DNA of 45,531 bases, from the IMG/VR virus record IMGVR_UViG_3300012096_000009, positions 1 to 45,531 of that record, one strand, 5' to 3'. The translations under genes were made by a program, and so were the position numbers. This document shows positions 25,001 to 33,416 of the stretch, piece by piece (positions within the stretch are counted from its first letter, which is position 1; each line of letters opens with the position of its first letter). The DNA is from a virus. The notes beneath the pieces were generated by a model, which searched no databases, was not told the origin of the DNA, and saw nothing but the letters and a program-made list of their open reading frames with translations.

Positions 25001-25140
25001 CCTGTTCCCGTTCCGTTGGCTCCAAGAGCAATCGTGGTATTGCCAATCGCCGTTCCATTCGTTGAGCCGTCGAAGGTCTGGAAGGAATCCTGCGCGAGGC
25101 ATGGTAGCACGATAAGAAACATTAGGAGGAGTTTTTTCAT
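22063..25140 (-). CDS. secreted-type pectate-lyase-like beta-helix protein with choice-of-anchor-D domain
   Basis: This 1025-residue protein begins with a signal-peptide-like segment (KKLLLMFLIVLPCLA, then QDS). Residues 20-260 are beta-rich, like a concanavalin/LamG jelly roll. About 290-650 resembles a right-handed beta-helix of the pectate lyase type (FVLLGSGTFNLSSQITV; NNVALRGGGANST). The C-terminus (about 905-1010) is a choice-of-anchor-D/HYDIN-like Ig domain (YTPSSVAFGQVPIG; CTFQAIFSP). Many cysteines suggest an extracytoplasmic origin. It may be a tailspike depolymerase or a secreted enzyme. ATG 25140 overlaps the upstream stop (ATGA). Confidence 0.72.
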   Translation of the reverse strand: MKKLLLMFLIVLPCLAQDSFQTFDGSTNGTAIGNTTIALGANGTGTGAWAGCSNLGSDFLHSQSFQMPFPGLQAAAGTKFAGGGTTGLQYTLRAASPFPTCSYSGITATNSVAAAFMFNANWDSTGDAGHQESNLSIFWGGGTEFMTLLHLNGLLKLETQGSGVSFTTAGVTFHGNQPVFVSMLYKVGSVYTMSVYDSTCTLIGTQQVSTAHPTNQPGLLIVGITGAEAEASGSGHAIGWDNIIVKEGATSEIACGDASLLSTGVLAPTRAYDWTTAGVTGGIPSSTWTQCGSTIAPYTGTAATINTAISACGVNQFVLLGSGTFNLSSQITVNKNNVALRGGGANSTFLVFTSGASGGKKITIPGSTSYTSFVEWTNGYAQGATKIKVASVPSGVVVGSLIRLDQCDDGTTADTCAGTSTDNGQLYNATTQYAAPNGASVNGPSGTQTFRWQQEKFIVTGISGTTITLQDPIAAPNWNPGQTPHAQFITAPLSKVGIENLSVDSSGLGASPTNEVSVSGAINSWVSGVRVINSQQFCLSNSDTDHVTLISNYCAFSQTASPAMHGISDANIGHALEVNNIIQGFPEAVHNEQAITSTVKAYNFVINMLNNTDLMGDGFRHHGDGGTFNLFEGNVTNRWWMDVNHGTNRVDTAYRNHFTSWESCANGQCGASVKDSATNAIQVDAFNRYDNIVANALGTNGFNNVYKSTAGSNKITVTLGTSSGVVPVDTLASSSAMLWGNYDVVTAAVRWCGNSSDTGWVTTCASTSEVPTAALLYANPVPTKGDTGAALPASFFLSSAPSWFGTNAFPAIGPDISSGTIGQCSGSLNVAGQFNGLPALNNVQCGSHGFTASAWGGHVNAIPAVTCALTVMGMSPDGTGSPLAFDATLCYSNPPLPVLNYTPSSVAFGQVPIGLTSNPITVTVTNSGASTLTATSISVINSQYTLINNTCGSPTTITTLIPGTGFTLAINASCTFQAIFSPTVGVSTGQVQIFDNTATSPDVLTLAATPTGPPAPATTMFARSF

Positions 25141-25907
25141 GGTCGAATGGCGGCGGCTCCTATAGCTCCGCATTGTTCTGGAGAAGTTGGGAATGTGTAG
25201 CCCATATTCGTGGAACCAATTGCCGATGCGCGGGAGCCAAGCACTGAAGTATTGTTGCCGCCGATGTTTAGGAAACTCTTTACGAGCGTCTGTGTAGATG
25301 CCAGTGAGGTTTGGTGATTGATGGTAAGCTCATCTACAACAATATCGCCAGCTACGGCATTGGAAACTGTCAGGGAAATCGAGCCAGCTATATTACAACC
25401 GGATGCGCCTCCACCAGTGAGACTAGCGGTGAATGCGGAACGATTCGGTGTACTCTGGTTCACTCCCGAAAGGCTTTCGGTGATAAGCGCTGATTGGCCA
25501 TTCGTATTTGTAAAGGAACAAACTACGTTATGCGCTACGCCATCGCCAGTACCAACGGCGAGGATAAACCCTACGCTTCTATAGCCATTAAGCGCCGTTT
25601 CACGGAGATTCCACATCTGCGTCATTGACGTTCCGTTGAATGTGCAGCCGGTGACATCATTCGCGCCGTTGTCCAAGCCAGCAAGAGCCACAACTACCGC
25701 ATTGACGATGGCATTCGTTACGGTATGGGCAGCGGTCAACGAAGAAACACCGGAACCACTCGTTCCTGCTCCAGCTACGTCAAAAGCTACGGAAGTACTG
25801 GGAGGACCACCGCCAATTCCAGCGGTCCCACCGATTCCACCTTTCCCGCCAAGTCCTTGCAGCAGGAGGAACGTGAGTGAATAGATGAGCAAAAAGCGAA
25901 GAATCAT
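25137..25907 (-). CDS. secreted-type Gly-rich beta protein
   Basis: This 256-residue protein starts with a hydrophobic signal-like stretch (ILRFLLIYSLTFLLLQ), followed by a Gly-rich collagen-like linker (GLGGKGGIGGTAGIGGG). A beta-rich domain follows, with paired cysteines (VTGCTFNG; HNVVCSFTN) and recurring Ser/Thr/Asn strands. No catalytic motif is recognised. Both ends overlap neighbours by ATGA, so it is coupled to the fiber upstream and the beta-helix protein downstream. It could be an adhesin or part of the tail. Confidence 0.62.
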   Translation of the reverse strand: MILRFLLIYSLTFLLLQGLGGKGGIGGTAGIGGGPPSTSVAFDVAGAGTSGSGVSSLTAAHTVTNAIVNAVVVALAGLDNGANDVTGCTFNGTSMTQMWNLRETALNGYRSVGFILAVGTGDGVAHNVVCSFTNTNGQSALITESLSGVNQSTPNRSAFTASLTGGGASGCNIAGSISLTVSNAVAGDIVVDELTINHQTSLASTQTLVKSFLNIGGNNTSVLGSRASAIGSTNMGYTFPTSPEQCGAIGAAAIRP

Positions 25908-28900
25908 TGGGCCACGCAGCTTCCTGGAATGATGGTGATGGTACCCGTCCCTGTTGCCGCTGCTTGAAGCTGAATCGTACCCGCATTGGCCCCATTGATG
26001 AGTGTCATCGTGGTGCGCAGTGGGAAATTGGTGGTTATTGTCGGTGTTCCAGCCTCAGATAGCGCCGTGGAAAAGGCTGTCGCCACCGATGCACTCAACG
26101 TAGAGGCTGTTACTTCAGTTGCCAAATCGTAGGTTACCGCTGTGGGGGATGCTGGTCCGGTCCACTGAATCTTCACATCCGCTGTAGTTGCTGATGTCTG
26201 ATAGTCGAGGTCACAGGTTACCTTGTAATTTGTACTGGCCTCGACAGGGAACGAAAGGTTGGTGACGTTCGAGAAGGTTGTTGTTGCGTTCGTATAGTTG
26301 CTGGTTAGAAAGGCCGTCTGCGGCATCTTTGCATACACACAAACCGATGGAGAAGCGTTTGAACAGAGAGCAGCGGAGTTGTTATTAACCGGAGCCGCTG
26401 CGGGCTTGTTTAAAGTGTAGGCCGTCACGGAGGCTGGAGCCTGCTCGCAGATGGAGTTCGCTGTATTGCAAGGTGCCACCGCTGCACTCGTCGTACCTTG
26501 AGGATAGTCAACGAAGCCAGCAGTTGTGCCTGTTGAAGTGAATGCTGGAGCCTTCACACCTCCTGTATCAGTCGTGGTTACGGTAGTGCCGTCATCTGTG
26601 ATGCTGGAATTAGCCTCAAGTACGTTGCTCGATGCGACTACGGATTTGGGAATGATATTGTTGGTCGGAGCCGAAGCGAACACCGCATTTATGGCATCGG
26701 CGTTATTCGCGTAAAGATGCATATTTTTGTTGGTGGAATCGTAGCAAAGCATCGAAGTCGCGCCCGCTGTACATCCAGCCGAGGTTGGAGCCTTCCATGT
26801 TCCCGCCGAAAAGTCCTGTAGGAATGCTCCGTATGTGTTGGCCTGGTCTGTAAAGACTACCGTCGCTGGAAGGTCCGCCTTCCCGATAGACACAAAACTG
26901 GCTGTACCTGTAGCGCCAGCATTGTTGCCCCAAAATTTGTGAGCAAGCGTGGTGGCACAAGGAACTAAAGTTACAGCGCCGGTTGACGAGACGTTGCAGA
27001 ATAATCCTGTATCACCACTGACCGCCGAAACGGACCCTGCTGCTCCACAGCCGAATACTCCAGCCACGATAGTAATAGCTGTCGAACAACTAGCGGGGAA
27101 TGCTTCATAGCTAGGTACTCGGTAGATGAAGTAATCTACTCCATCGGAGAAGTGAGGGGCAACCCAACTAGGAGGAATGTTAATGGAACCACCAAGAGTC
27201 CCATTCATTTTGAATCCACTAGAAGTTTCTGTCACCACCCCAGCCCCGCGATTCCAGATGATATACGGCATGTTGAAACTGAATCCTGTAGTGGAGGGAT
27301 TGACGGCGGTATAGGTCTGTGCCGAACCGTTTGTTGCCGTAATCATCGTCGCACGGTCATTCCAGTAATTTGCCGCGCCGATAGTGTAGGTTGTTCCGAC
27401 CTGTTGGTTTATCGGGATGCCTGGAAGTGGGCAAGTCGGCGCAACGGAAGAGGAAGTAGGCTGCGTGTACCCACAAAGATAATTACCAGCAGCCGTTGGC
27501 GGGTTCGTGCCTTGAAACGACCCTCCCGTTCCAGCGGATTGAAGAGCGTTCACAAGCCCAGAAGAGGAACCGCCAGCGCCACCGCCGAGCCCCAATGCGC
27601 TACAGTTTGTTCCATTACACGATACACGCACTCCCTGATTCGAATTGACCGAGATATTTCCAACAGCCCCGTTCCCCGACAGCGTCCCTGAATCCACCGT
27701 TAAGGTGATAGCTCCGACAGATGGGTTATAAATGTCCCATGTCTGTCCTGCTAGTGCGTGAGGCAAAGTTAAAGTGATTCCCGCTGCAGTGGCATATACG
27801 ACCCCTTCCGAACCAGTGAGCGTGTGATTCACTCCGTAGGAAGCGGTTGCCAAGTTCAAAGCAGGTAGACCGCATCCAGTATAACCTTGAGAATTCCCTA
27901 TATTTTCCTGCCCTGTGCATTGACTTATATCGTGATTAATGCCAACGCTACGAGCGCTGAGCGGCTCCGTGGTGCTAATGGCGATCCCGCCGTTGGGAAC
28001 GTCGCCGCTAATAATCGGCATGGAACTCCCCGGAGCGTCTGATTGATTAATAAATATTGGAGCGCCGATAGAGCCAACTGTGTTCGACTGAACGAACATT
28101 GGAACGCCGCCAGAATCTTGGAAGAAATGCTCAAAATACAGAATCCCTTTAACATTGCCGCTAACAGCGCTGTTCAACGTTATAAGCGGAGTAATCGGTC
28201 CCTGCCACTCCTGTCCCATCTTCATGTCTACATAGAAACCACAAGCATTTGCAGCCGGCTGATTACACTCGTCATAGAATCCACGAAGGCTGCCTCCAAA
28301 ATAGTTGAAATGCCACTCTGCATTATTTTTGCTGATGAATCCTGGTGTGTCGGTAGCTCCGATTACCTGGGTAGGTCCCATTGTCCACGCGGTATTATTA
28401 AATGTTCCGCCAAAGCCTCCTCCCGAGCCAGCATAGGAGTAATACAGAATGCTCATGTAGTCCGTGCTTCCACTGGTTTGAAAGTGGACGTTTTCGGTTG
28501 TTGTGGGGCTACCGCCGTTCGTCGCCTGGAACACAAGCATTTGTCCCGGGCCAAAGGCATCAATGAACAGATTTCGAATAGCGGACCCTGCGCGTTGAAG
28601 GCACGGATTCGCTCCCAGGCAGCGAAGTTCCAATAGACTCTGTTGACCAAAACTCCCAGCTACCATTCTGGCACCATCCTCGTTAGTTCCATTCAAACTG
28701 ACTGCTCCGAGGTTCCATGTTGCCCTGGGGCAAGCAACGCCGCCCAAATTATCAACGAATCCGGTGAACGTTATGTAGCCACTAGTCACGTAGCAGAACG
28801 CATCAGTTCCCGCATTCTCGACTGGAGGAGGAAAGTGGCAGCTACCACCTCCACCCGTTGTCGTCTTTGGAGTTGCAGCGTGGCAGGCATTTAGCGCGTA

Positions 28901-31123
28901 GTCGTTTCCGAAGGCAACCGGAGAAGTAGTAGCGGAGTTCCCTGCGTTGTCCAAAAGAGTAAGAGTGCTACCCGAGATTCCGGTTATCTGCGTGGTGAGC
29001 GAATCGTTTACATTCGTTGCTGGAGGGTTTGTAGGAATGAACCAAGGAACACTACTTCCCGGAGCCAACGTCTGCGTCATCGTCGTGCCAAAATCGTCCC
29101 ATGTGTTATAGGTCGCATCTGTGTAGCCGAGATTGGCCGGGTATCCTGCGTAGACAAGTGAAAAGTTCGCGGCGTTCGCTGGCAAGGCACACGACGCCCC
29201 AATGCAGCGCCATACTATCCATTGCCACATATTCGTTCCCGCTGGCAACGTGGGGAACGTCAGATGGTTCCCCACATAATAGTGAAGATTCCCCCCAGTT
29301 GCGGTGGTACTGCTCATGAAGTATCGGCTGTCCAGAGTACTCAGGTATGTCAGAGTGGTTCCGCTCGCAACTGTGAAGTGATGATAGCCACCAAATTCAG
29401 AATTGTCGCTAGTGCCGTCGATAAGTCCCCAGAATCCAGAAGCTAATCCGGTAGTCGAGCCAACCGTAACCGTCACCACGTTGCTCCCAACGGCAATGGC
29501 CTGACTTGTTACCGCAAGCGTCTTTGACCCCATCGCGTCGTTCGAGTTTGCGACGGTCACAACTGGGCTAGCCGCTGTATAGCAATTTCCTTTACTTACA
29601 GCGCTTATTGCGTAGGAAACAGAAGTCGAGCCAGTTCCACCAGCAACCATCCATCCTGTCCCAGTAGAAGATGACGCCAGAGATGGAACCGCTATAGGAG
29701 CCGTGGGCGCTGTCGCACAGTTCGTTGCGCCCATGTTGAGTCCGACAATGCCATCGTTCTTTAGAAAGTTAGAAGAACTGGCAACAACAAGCGAGTTTGT
29801 ACCAACCGTTATCGTTCCCGTAGTGGACGGAATGACATTTGGGTTTACCACTCGGGCATAAAACGGTGGAGCGGTAATATCCACCCCAAGATTCGGCCCA
29901 CGATTAGTTACTTGTCCGTTTAGAGCCGATGTACCACTGACAGTTGCATTGCCATTAACTGTCGAATTGCCGTTTATAGTCGTAGTCTCATTTACAGTCA
30001 AGGCACCACCAGATTCTACAACGCTCGTAGACTGACAACCGCCGGCCGTTCCTGCGGCTTGAATAGTTCCCTGAGCTCCGCACGAAGATTGTAAAGGAGC
30101 CGTATTTGCTACTGTAACCCCACCAGCACCGTCAGCCGTCAATGAAATTCCGCCCGCTGCGATTAAATTCAAAATTGACTGAACTGTATTCGCGACCCCG
30201 TTAGTTTCAAGAAGCGCTCCACCAGCACTCCCTAAGCCACCCCACGAAGTGCAATTCGTTCCAGTCGACACAAGACACTGTCTTGTAGTACCTGTCGTTA
30301 TATTGTAATAGATTCCTCCACGAGAAGCACTCACCTCAACGTCAGTATAAGCTACAGCAAGCAAAGTCCCATCGACAAGAAGTGTAGGCGGTGTTATCAC
30401 TAACGAAGTTGCACTCGTTACTGTCGTAAACTGCGTAAAGCAGTTGTTCTTTGCCGTCGTAATACTACAAACAATGATTCTCCACTGAGACTGCGCTGGT
30501 AGAATTACAACGTTTTGCGTCATCGTTATTGTAGCCGAACCAGAGCCATCAAGATTCCCCAACTGATTTTGATTCGGAACTGGAGTTTGAGTTCCAACAA
30601 GGAAGAAAGGAGGTCCGAACGGTGTCACCCCAGGAGGAGTTACTAACGTAGCCGACCACGTGCCATTGTTCCAACTCTGTCCGCCAGTGTCAGTAACTTG
30701 GATTGTCAGGTTTGTCGTCTGTGCATTTGCAAACGAAGCTACAAGAAACAAAACGAAGCAGACGACAAAGAGCCTCAAAACAGCACTCGCGACTGAGGCT
30801 CGAAGTGTTATCTGAGTCTTTGTCGCTGCTATACTTCCGGTATAAACATCACAAGCTCTGTCTTTGACCATCACCCAGTACCCCACAGGAAATCTCTGCA
30901 AGTTGTGGTTCACGGTAAAATCCGTATTCGGTGCAACAGGAGCAACTACGTTAATCCAATTTCCGGCAATGTTGTCTGTATTCGTACCATCACCGAAGCC
31001 TAAGTTACCGTTTACGACACGAACCAAATTTTGATAGACTTGACGAAGCATTTCGATAAACTTCTTCAAAGAGTCCTTTGAAGGCTCGACTGTCGTAAAA
31101 TCGAGGTTAGGCTTTGCTTGCAT
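25904..31123 (-). CDS. giant tail fiber with phage anchor domain and internal signal-like segment
   Basis: In this 1739-residue protein residues 1-112 match a common short phage tail protein (NLGFGDGTNTDNIAGNWI; DRACDVYTGS; ITLRASVAS). Directly after, residues 115-134 (LRLFVVCFVLFLVASFANA) look like a secretion signal with an ANA cleavage site. The rest is Ser/Thr/Gly/Asn-rich, with Cys pairs, repeats like NGNSTVNGNATVSG (about 383-396), and possible beta-helix and Ig-like regions. It appears to be a phage anchor fused to a host-type exported adhesin. Gene order supports receptor binding. Confidence 0.75.
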   Translation of the reverse strand: MQAKPNLDFTTVEPSKDSLKKFIEMLRQVYQNLVRVVNGNLGFGDGTNTDNIAGNWINVVAPVAPNTDFTVNHNLQRFPVGYWVMVKDRACDVYTGSIAATKTQITLRASVASAVLRLFVVCFVLFLVASFANAQTTNLTIQVTDTGGQSWNNGTWSATLVTPPGVTPFGPPFFLVGTQTPVPNQNQLGNLDGSGSATITMTQNVVILPAQSQWRIIVCSITTAKNNCFTQFTTVTSATSLVITPPTLLVDGTLLAVAYTDVEVSASRGGIYYNITTGTTRQCLVSTGTNCTSWGGLGSAGGALLETNGVANTVQSILNLIAAGGISLTADGAGGVTVANTAPLQSSCGAQGTIQAAGTAGGCQSTSVVESGGALTVNETTTINGNSTVNGNATVSGTSALNGQVTNRGPNLGVDITAPPFYARVVNPNVIPSTTGTITVGTNSLVVASSSNFLKNDGIVGLNMGATNCATAPTAPIAVPSLASSSTGTGWMVAGGTGSTSVSYAISAVSKGNCYTAASPVVTVANSNDAMGSKTLAVTSQAIAVGSNVVTVTVGSTTGLASGFWGLIDGTSDNSEFGGYHHFTVASGTTLTYLSTLDSRYFMSSTTATGGNLHYYVGNHLTFPTLPAGTNMWQWIVWRCIGASCALPANAANFSLVYAGYPANLGYTDATYNTWDDFGTTMTQTLAPGSSVPWFIPTNPPATNVNDSLTTQITGISGSTLTLLDNAGNSATTSPVAFGNDYALNACHAATPKTTTGGGGSCHFPPPVENAGTDAFCYVTSGYITFTGFVDNLGGVACPRATWNLGAVSLNGTNEDGARMVAGSFGQQSLLELRCLGANPCLQRAGSAIRNLFIDAFGPGQMLVFQATNGGSPTTTENVHFQTSGSTDYMSILYYSYAGSGGGFGGTFNNTAWTMGPTQVIGATDTPGFISKNNAEWHFNYFGGSLRGFYDECNQPAANACGFYVDMKMGQEWQGPITPLITLNSAVSGNVKGILYFEHFFQDSGGVPMFVQSNTVGSIGAPIFINQSDAPGSSMPIISGDVPNGGIAISTTEPLSARSVGINHDISQCTGQENIGNSQGYTGCGLPALNLATASYGVNHTLTGSEGVVYATAAGITLTLPHALAGQTWDIYNPSVGAITLTVDSGTLSGNGAVGNISVNSNQGVRVSCNGTNCSALGLGGGAGGSSSGLVNALQSAGTGGSFQGTNPPTAAGNYLCGYTQPTSSSVAPTCPLPGIPINQQVGTTYTIGAANYWNDRATMITATNGSAQTYTAVNPSTTGFSFNMPYIIWNRGAGVVTETSSGFKMNGTLGGSINIPPSWVAPHFSDGVDYFIYRVPSYEAFPASCSTAITIVAGVFGCGAAGSVSAVSGDTGLFCNVSSTGAVTLVPCATTLAHKFWGNNAGATGTASFVSIGKADLPATVVFTDQANTYGAFLQDFSAGTWKAPTSAGCTAGATSMLCYDSTNKNMHLYANNADAINAVFASAPTNNIIPKSVVASSNVLEANSSITDDGTTVTTTDTGGVKAPAFTSTGTTAGFVDYPQGTTSAAVAPCNTANSICEQAPASVTAYTLNKPAAAPVNNNSAALCSNASPSVCVYAKMPQTAFLTSNYTNATTTFSNVTNLSFPVEASTNYKVTCDLDYQTSATTADVKIQWTGPASPTAVTYDLATEVTASTLSASVATAFSTALSEAGTPTITTNFPLRTTMTLINGANAGTIQLQAAATGTGTITIIPGSCVAQ
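30722..30781 (-). other. internal signal-peptide-like segment in the fiber gene
   Basis: These 20 codons encode a hydrophobic run of about 15 residues ending in ANA before Gln, typical of a signal peptidase I site. It follows an Arg (LRLF) that could be the end of an n-region. A TTG codon at its start could in principle initiate, but no ribosome site is visible. Confidence 0.6.
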
Positions 31124-32706
31124 CAGTTCTCCAAGAGGCCTCCACGCTGTTCTCCCCCAACGTCGTATATTGGAGCAAGCTCGACAAGTGCGGTTGGACT
31201 TCCGGGTGGTACGGACACGATATACTGAAACCTCAAACCTGGCATATTGAACTCTTGTACGTAGTTTAGAACATCGCCAGAGCCACTTCCTACCGTAAAG
31301 GAGTGAGCCTCGGTTTGGCCCTTCTGATTCGTCAACGTAATCGTAAACGTCGTTGAGCCAAGGTCGAGGAAGGAAAGACGATATTTCTTGACAGTCTTAC
31401 TGTGTCGACGATCGCCGAAGATAAGCCTTCCCGAGGTAATCGACGCGGCTATTTCTGAGTAGTTCGTAAAGTCGATGTAACCTGGTGTGCCGTCACTAAA
31501 GCCGAGCAAAAGACCCTCGAAGGGGTTATTAGCTTGAAGCGTTAGCGGTGTCCAACTTTGGGCTTGAATCGTTCCGATAAGGTCGATAATACGAATAGCT
31601 GAGTTTTTGAAGAAGTTGCCCAAAGACACAATCTTCTTGTTATACGTGAAGCGAGTCCAGTTGCTTTCGTCGTAGTTGTAAACCCAAACACTGACGTTGG
31701 GTATGACAAGCCAATAGGCTTTGAAGACTTGTCCATTAACCGAGTAAGTATTAAAGCCGTAAATCGTCAGTGGATTTACGGCTTGCACATCGTTGAGAAT
31801 TCGAGAGCGAGCTCCGAGGCGTCTACGACCGTCGATAGGCATATCGCCGATTGGAGTCACCGAGGAGCCATCGAAGATGTAGACGTTGTCGACGCCGAGG
31901 TAAGTAGCCAGCTCGCTTCCTTTGTCATCGAAGTGGTCGAGGCTATAGGGAGCTATTGTCCCTTGAGTCGCATTGATAATAGGAACAAAATCGAATGGAC
32001 GAAGTCCTATTCCAGTCGGGATGATTTGTAGAATCCCGAACTGGTGAAAGCCACAACCGTACTGACCAATCTTGATGATGCCATTAATCGGACCGAGGTT
32101 GTTGACGTTGTCGTTAAGACCTGAGGTAAGACTAGTCCAATCGATTGGGTCGCCTATTCCAGACCAGATATAACGCTGAGGGAAGAGCGAGTTCACAGCG
32201 ATTAGATGCAAACCAATCTCAGCTATGTATAACGCCGGAGGTGCTGTTGCAACTTGAGTGTAAATAGCCGCGACACCGTCCCAGACAAAGATTTTGTCCA
32301 GACCTTGCGAGAAACAAAGTTGGTAATTAAGCACATCCCAAGAGAAGAGCTGAGCCGAGCTCCCAGAAAAAGCTGGTCCGGTGATTACAGTCCAGGCTCC
32401 ATTAAAGAATTGAATAAGTCTTGTTGCGGTGATAATACACTGAATATGAGTTCCTTGAATGTTAAAGAAATCTGCGACGGCCAGAATAGCCTCGTTTGCC
32501 GGTGCGGGGAGGGGAACTAAAGCTGTCCACCCCGGTCGAACGTAAGCCGCTCCTTTTCTGAAAAGGAAGTTATTGACATCGGCAAAGCCATAGGCTTCGA
32601 TCTCCGTAGGAGGAAGCTCGCTTTGAATTCCACCGAAAGGTCCGGTCAAAGAAGCCTCGTAAAGCTCCTCGGAGCGCGTCTGCTCGCGCTGTTGAAATGG
32701 TGGCAT
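31123..32706 (-). CDS. tail hub / stabilization-type beta-propeller protein
   Basis: This 527-residue protein has the strand-rich repetitive build of podophage tail hub or P22 stabilization-like proteins: GAAYVRPGWTAL near the start, repeated blades such as LFSWDVLNYQLCFSQGLDKIFVWDG and YIWSGIGDPIDWTS, and a C-terminal GGEQRGGL. Proteins of this type close the portal channel and carry fibers. Its start overlaps the upstream stop by one base and the giant fiber follows immediately. Confidence 0.72.
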   Translation of the reverse strand: MPPFQQREQTRSEELYEASLTGPFGGIQSELPPTEIEAYGFADVNNFLFRKGAAYVRPGWTALVPLPAPANEAILAVADFFNIQGTHIQCIITATRLIQFFNGAWTVITGPAFSGSSAQLFSWDVLNYQLCFSQGLDKIFVWDGVAAIYTQVATAPPALYIAEIGLHLIAVNSLFPQRYIWSGIGDPIDWTSLTSGLNDNVNNLGPINGIIKIGQYGCGFHQFGILQIIPTGIGLRPFDFVPIINATQGTIAPYSLDHFDDKGSELATYLGVDNVYIFDGSSVTPIGDMPIDGRRRLGARSRILNDVQAVNPLTIYGFNTYSVNGQVFKAYWLVIPNVSVWVYNYDESNWTRFTYNKKIVSLGNFFKNSAIRIIDLIGTIQAQSWTPLTLQANNPFEGLLLGFSDGTPGYIDFTNYSEIAASITSGRLIFGDRRHSKTVKKYRLSFLDLGSTTFTITLTNQKGQTEAHSFTVGSGSGDVLNYVQEFNMPGLRFQYIVSVPPGSPTALVELAPIYDVGGEQRGGLLEN

Positions 32707-33416
32707 CAGGAACCTATAGTAACGTCAAGAAAATCCGAGGTAATATTAAAACCTGTTTGACTTCCACTAATGTTAGACTTAACAGTAATAGCTCCAGCTA
32801 TCGCCTCCGTCGGTGACAAAAAACCACCGGACATTAGTGGCGGGTTAGAGTTTTGGTAAGTAATAGCAAAAGACTTCTCGATAGCCGCCGCTGTGACAAA
32901 AACAGTAGCATCATAGTAAATATCGGCGCCGACTCCGCCAAAAGTTGATACTACTATACTAGTAGCTCCAAAGAATAGATTCAGCCCCGGATTTCCCGTA
33001 CCGATACCATTGATATGCCAATGAGCTCTAATTCTCGCGACAGAGCCTACTAGAAGAGTTCCGCCGGGAATTATTACCGACTGACCGTTACCGTTCGCTA
33101 AGAGGTTGACTGGAACGACATTGGATATATGAAACGGAGAAGTCCCAAAAATGATACTAACCCAGGCTCCGCCGTTCCATTGAAATGTTTGAGCCGTGTC
33201 AGTCGCGATATAAATAAGACCGAAACCAGCTCCACCCCACGTCGCGTTTACGGACTCAGGCGTCGGACGGTTAGCAAGCGTGCCACTGAGCAACGACATC
33301 CTCTGCATAACGTCGTCTTTAAGATTACGCAAGTCCTGACCCAACAAGTTGGCAAGTTGAGTATCTGGGGGAGTCGTAATATCCCAAACATTGTCGAAGA
33401 CTGGAGGAAACGCCAT
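32706..33416 (-). CDS. tail appendage protein
   Basis: This 236-residue protein begins with a pattern frequent in phage tail appendages (VWDITTPPDTQLANLLGQDL, then a helix with KDDVMQRM). It continues with a beta-sandwich-like body rich in Gly, Ser and Val (VIIPGGTLLVGSVARIRAHW). It probably sits on the tail hub or is a short fiber. Exact one-base junctions on both sides suggest coupled translation. Confidence 0.6.
   Translation of the reverse strand: MAFPPVFDNVWDITTPPDTQLANLLGQDLRNLKDDVMQRMSLLSGTLANRPTPESVNATWGGAGFGLIYIATDTAQTFQWNGGAWVSIIFGTSPFHISNVVPVNLLANGNGQSVIIPGGTLLVGSVARIRAHWHINGIGTGNPGLNLFFGATSIVVSTFGGVGADIYYDATVFVTAAAIEKSFAITYQNSNPPLMSGGFLSPTEAIAGAITVKSNISGSQTGFNITSDFLDVTIGS

Noticed and set aside
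22151-25165. Numerous plus-strand frames opposite the fiber cluster
   Set aside because: They lie antisense to a continuous motif-bearing gene, lack ribosome sites and are low in complexity. Shadows of Ser/Thr/Gly codons.
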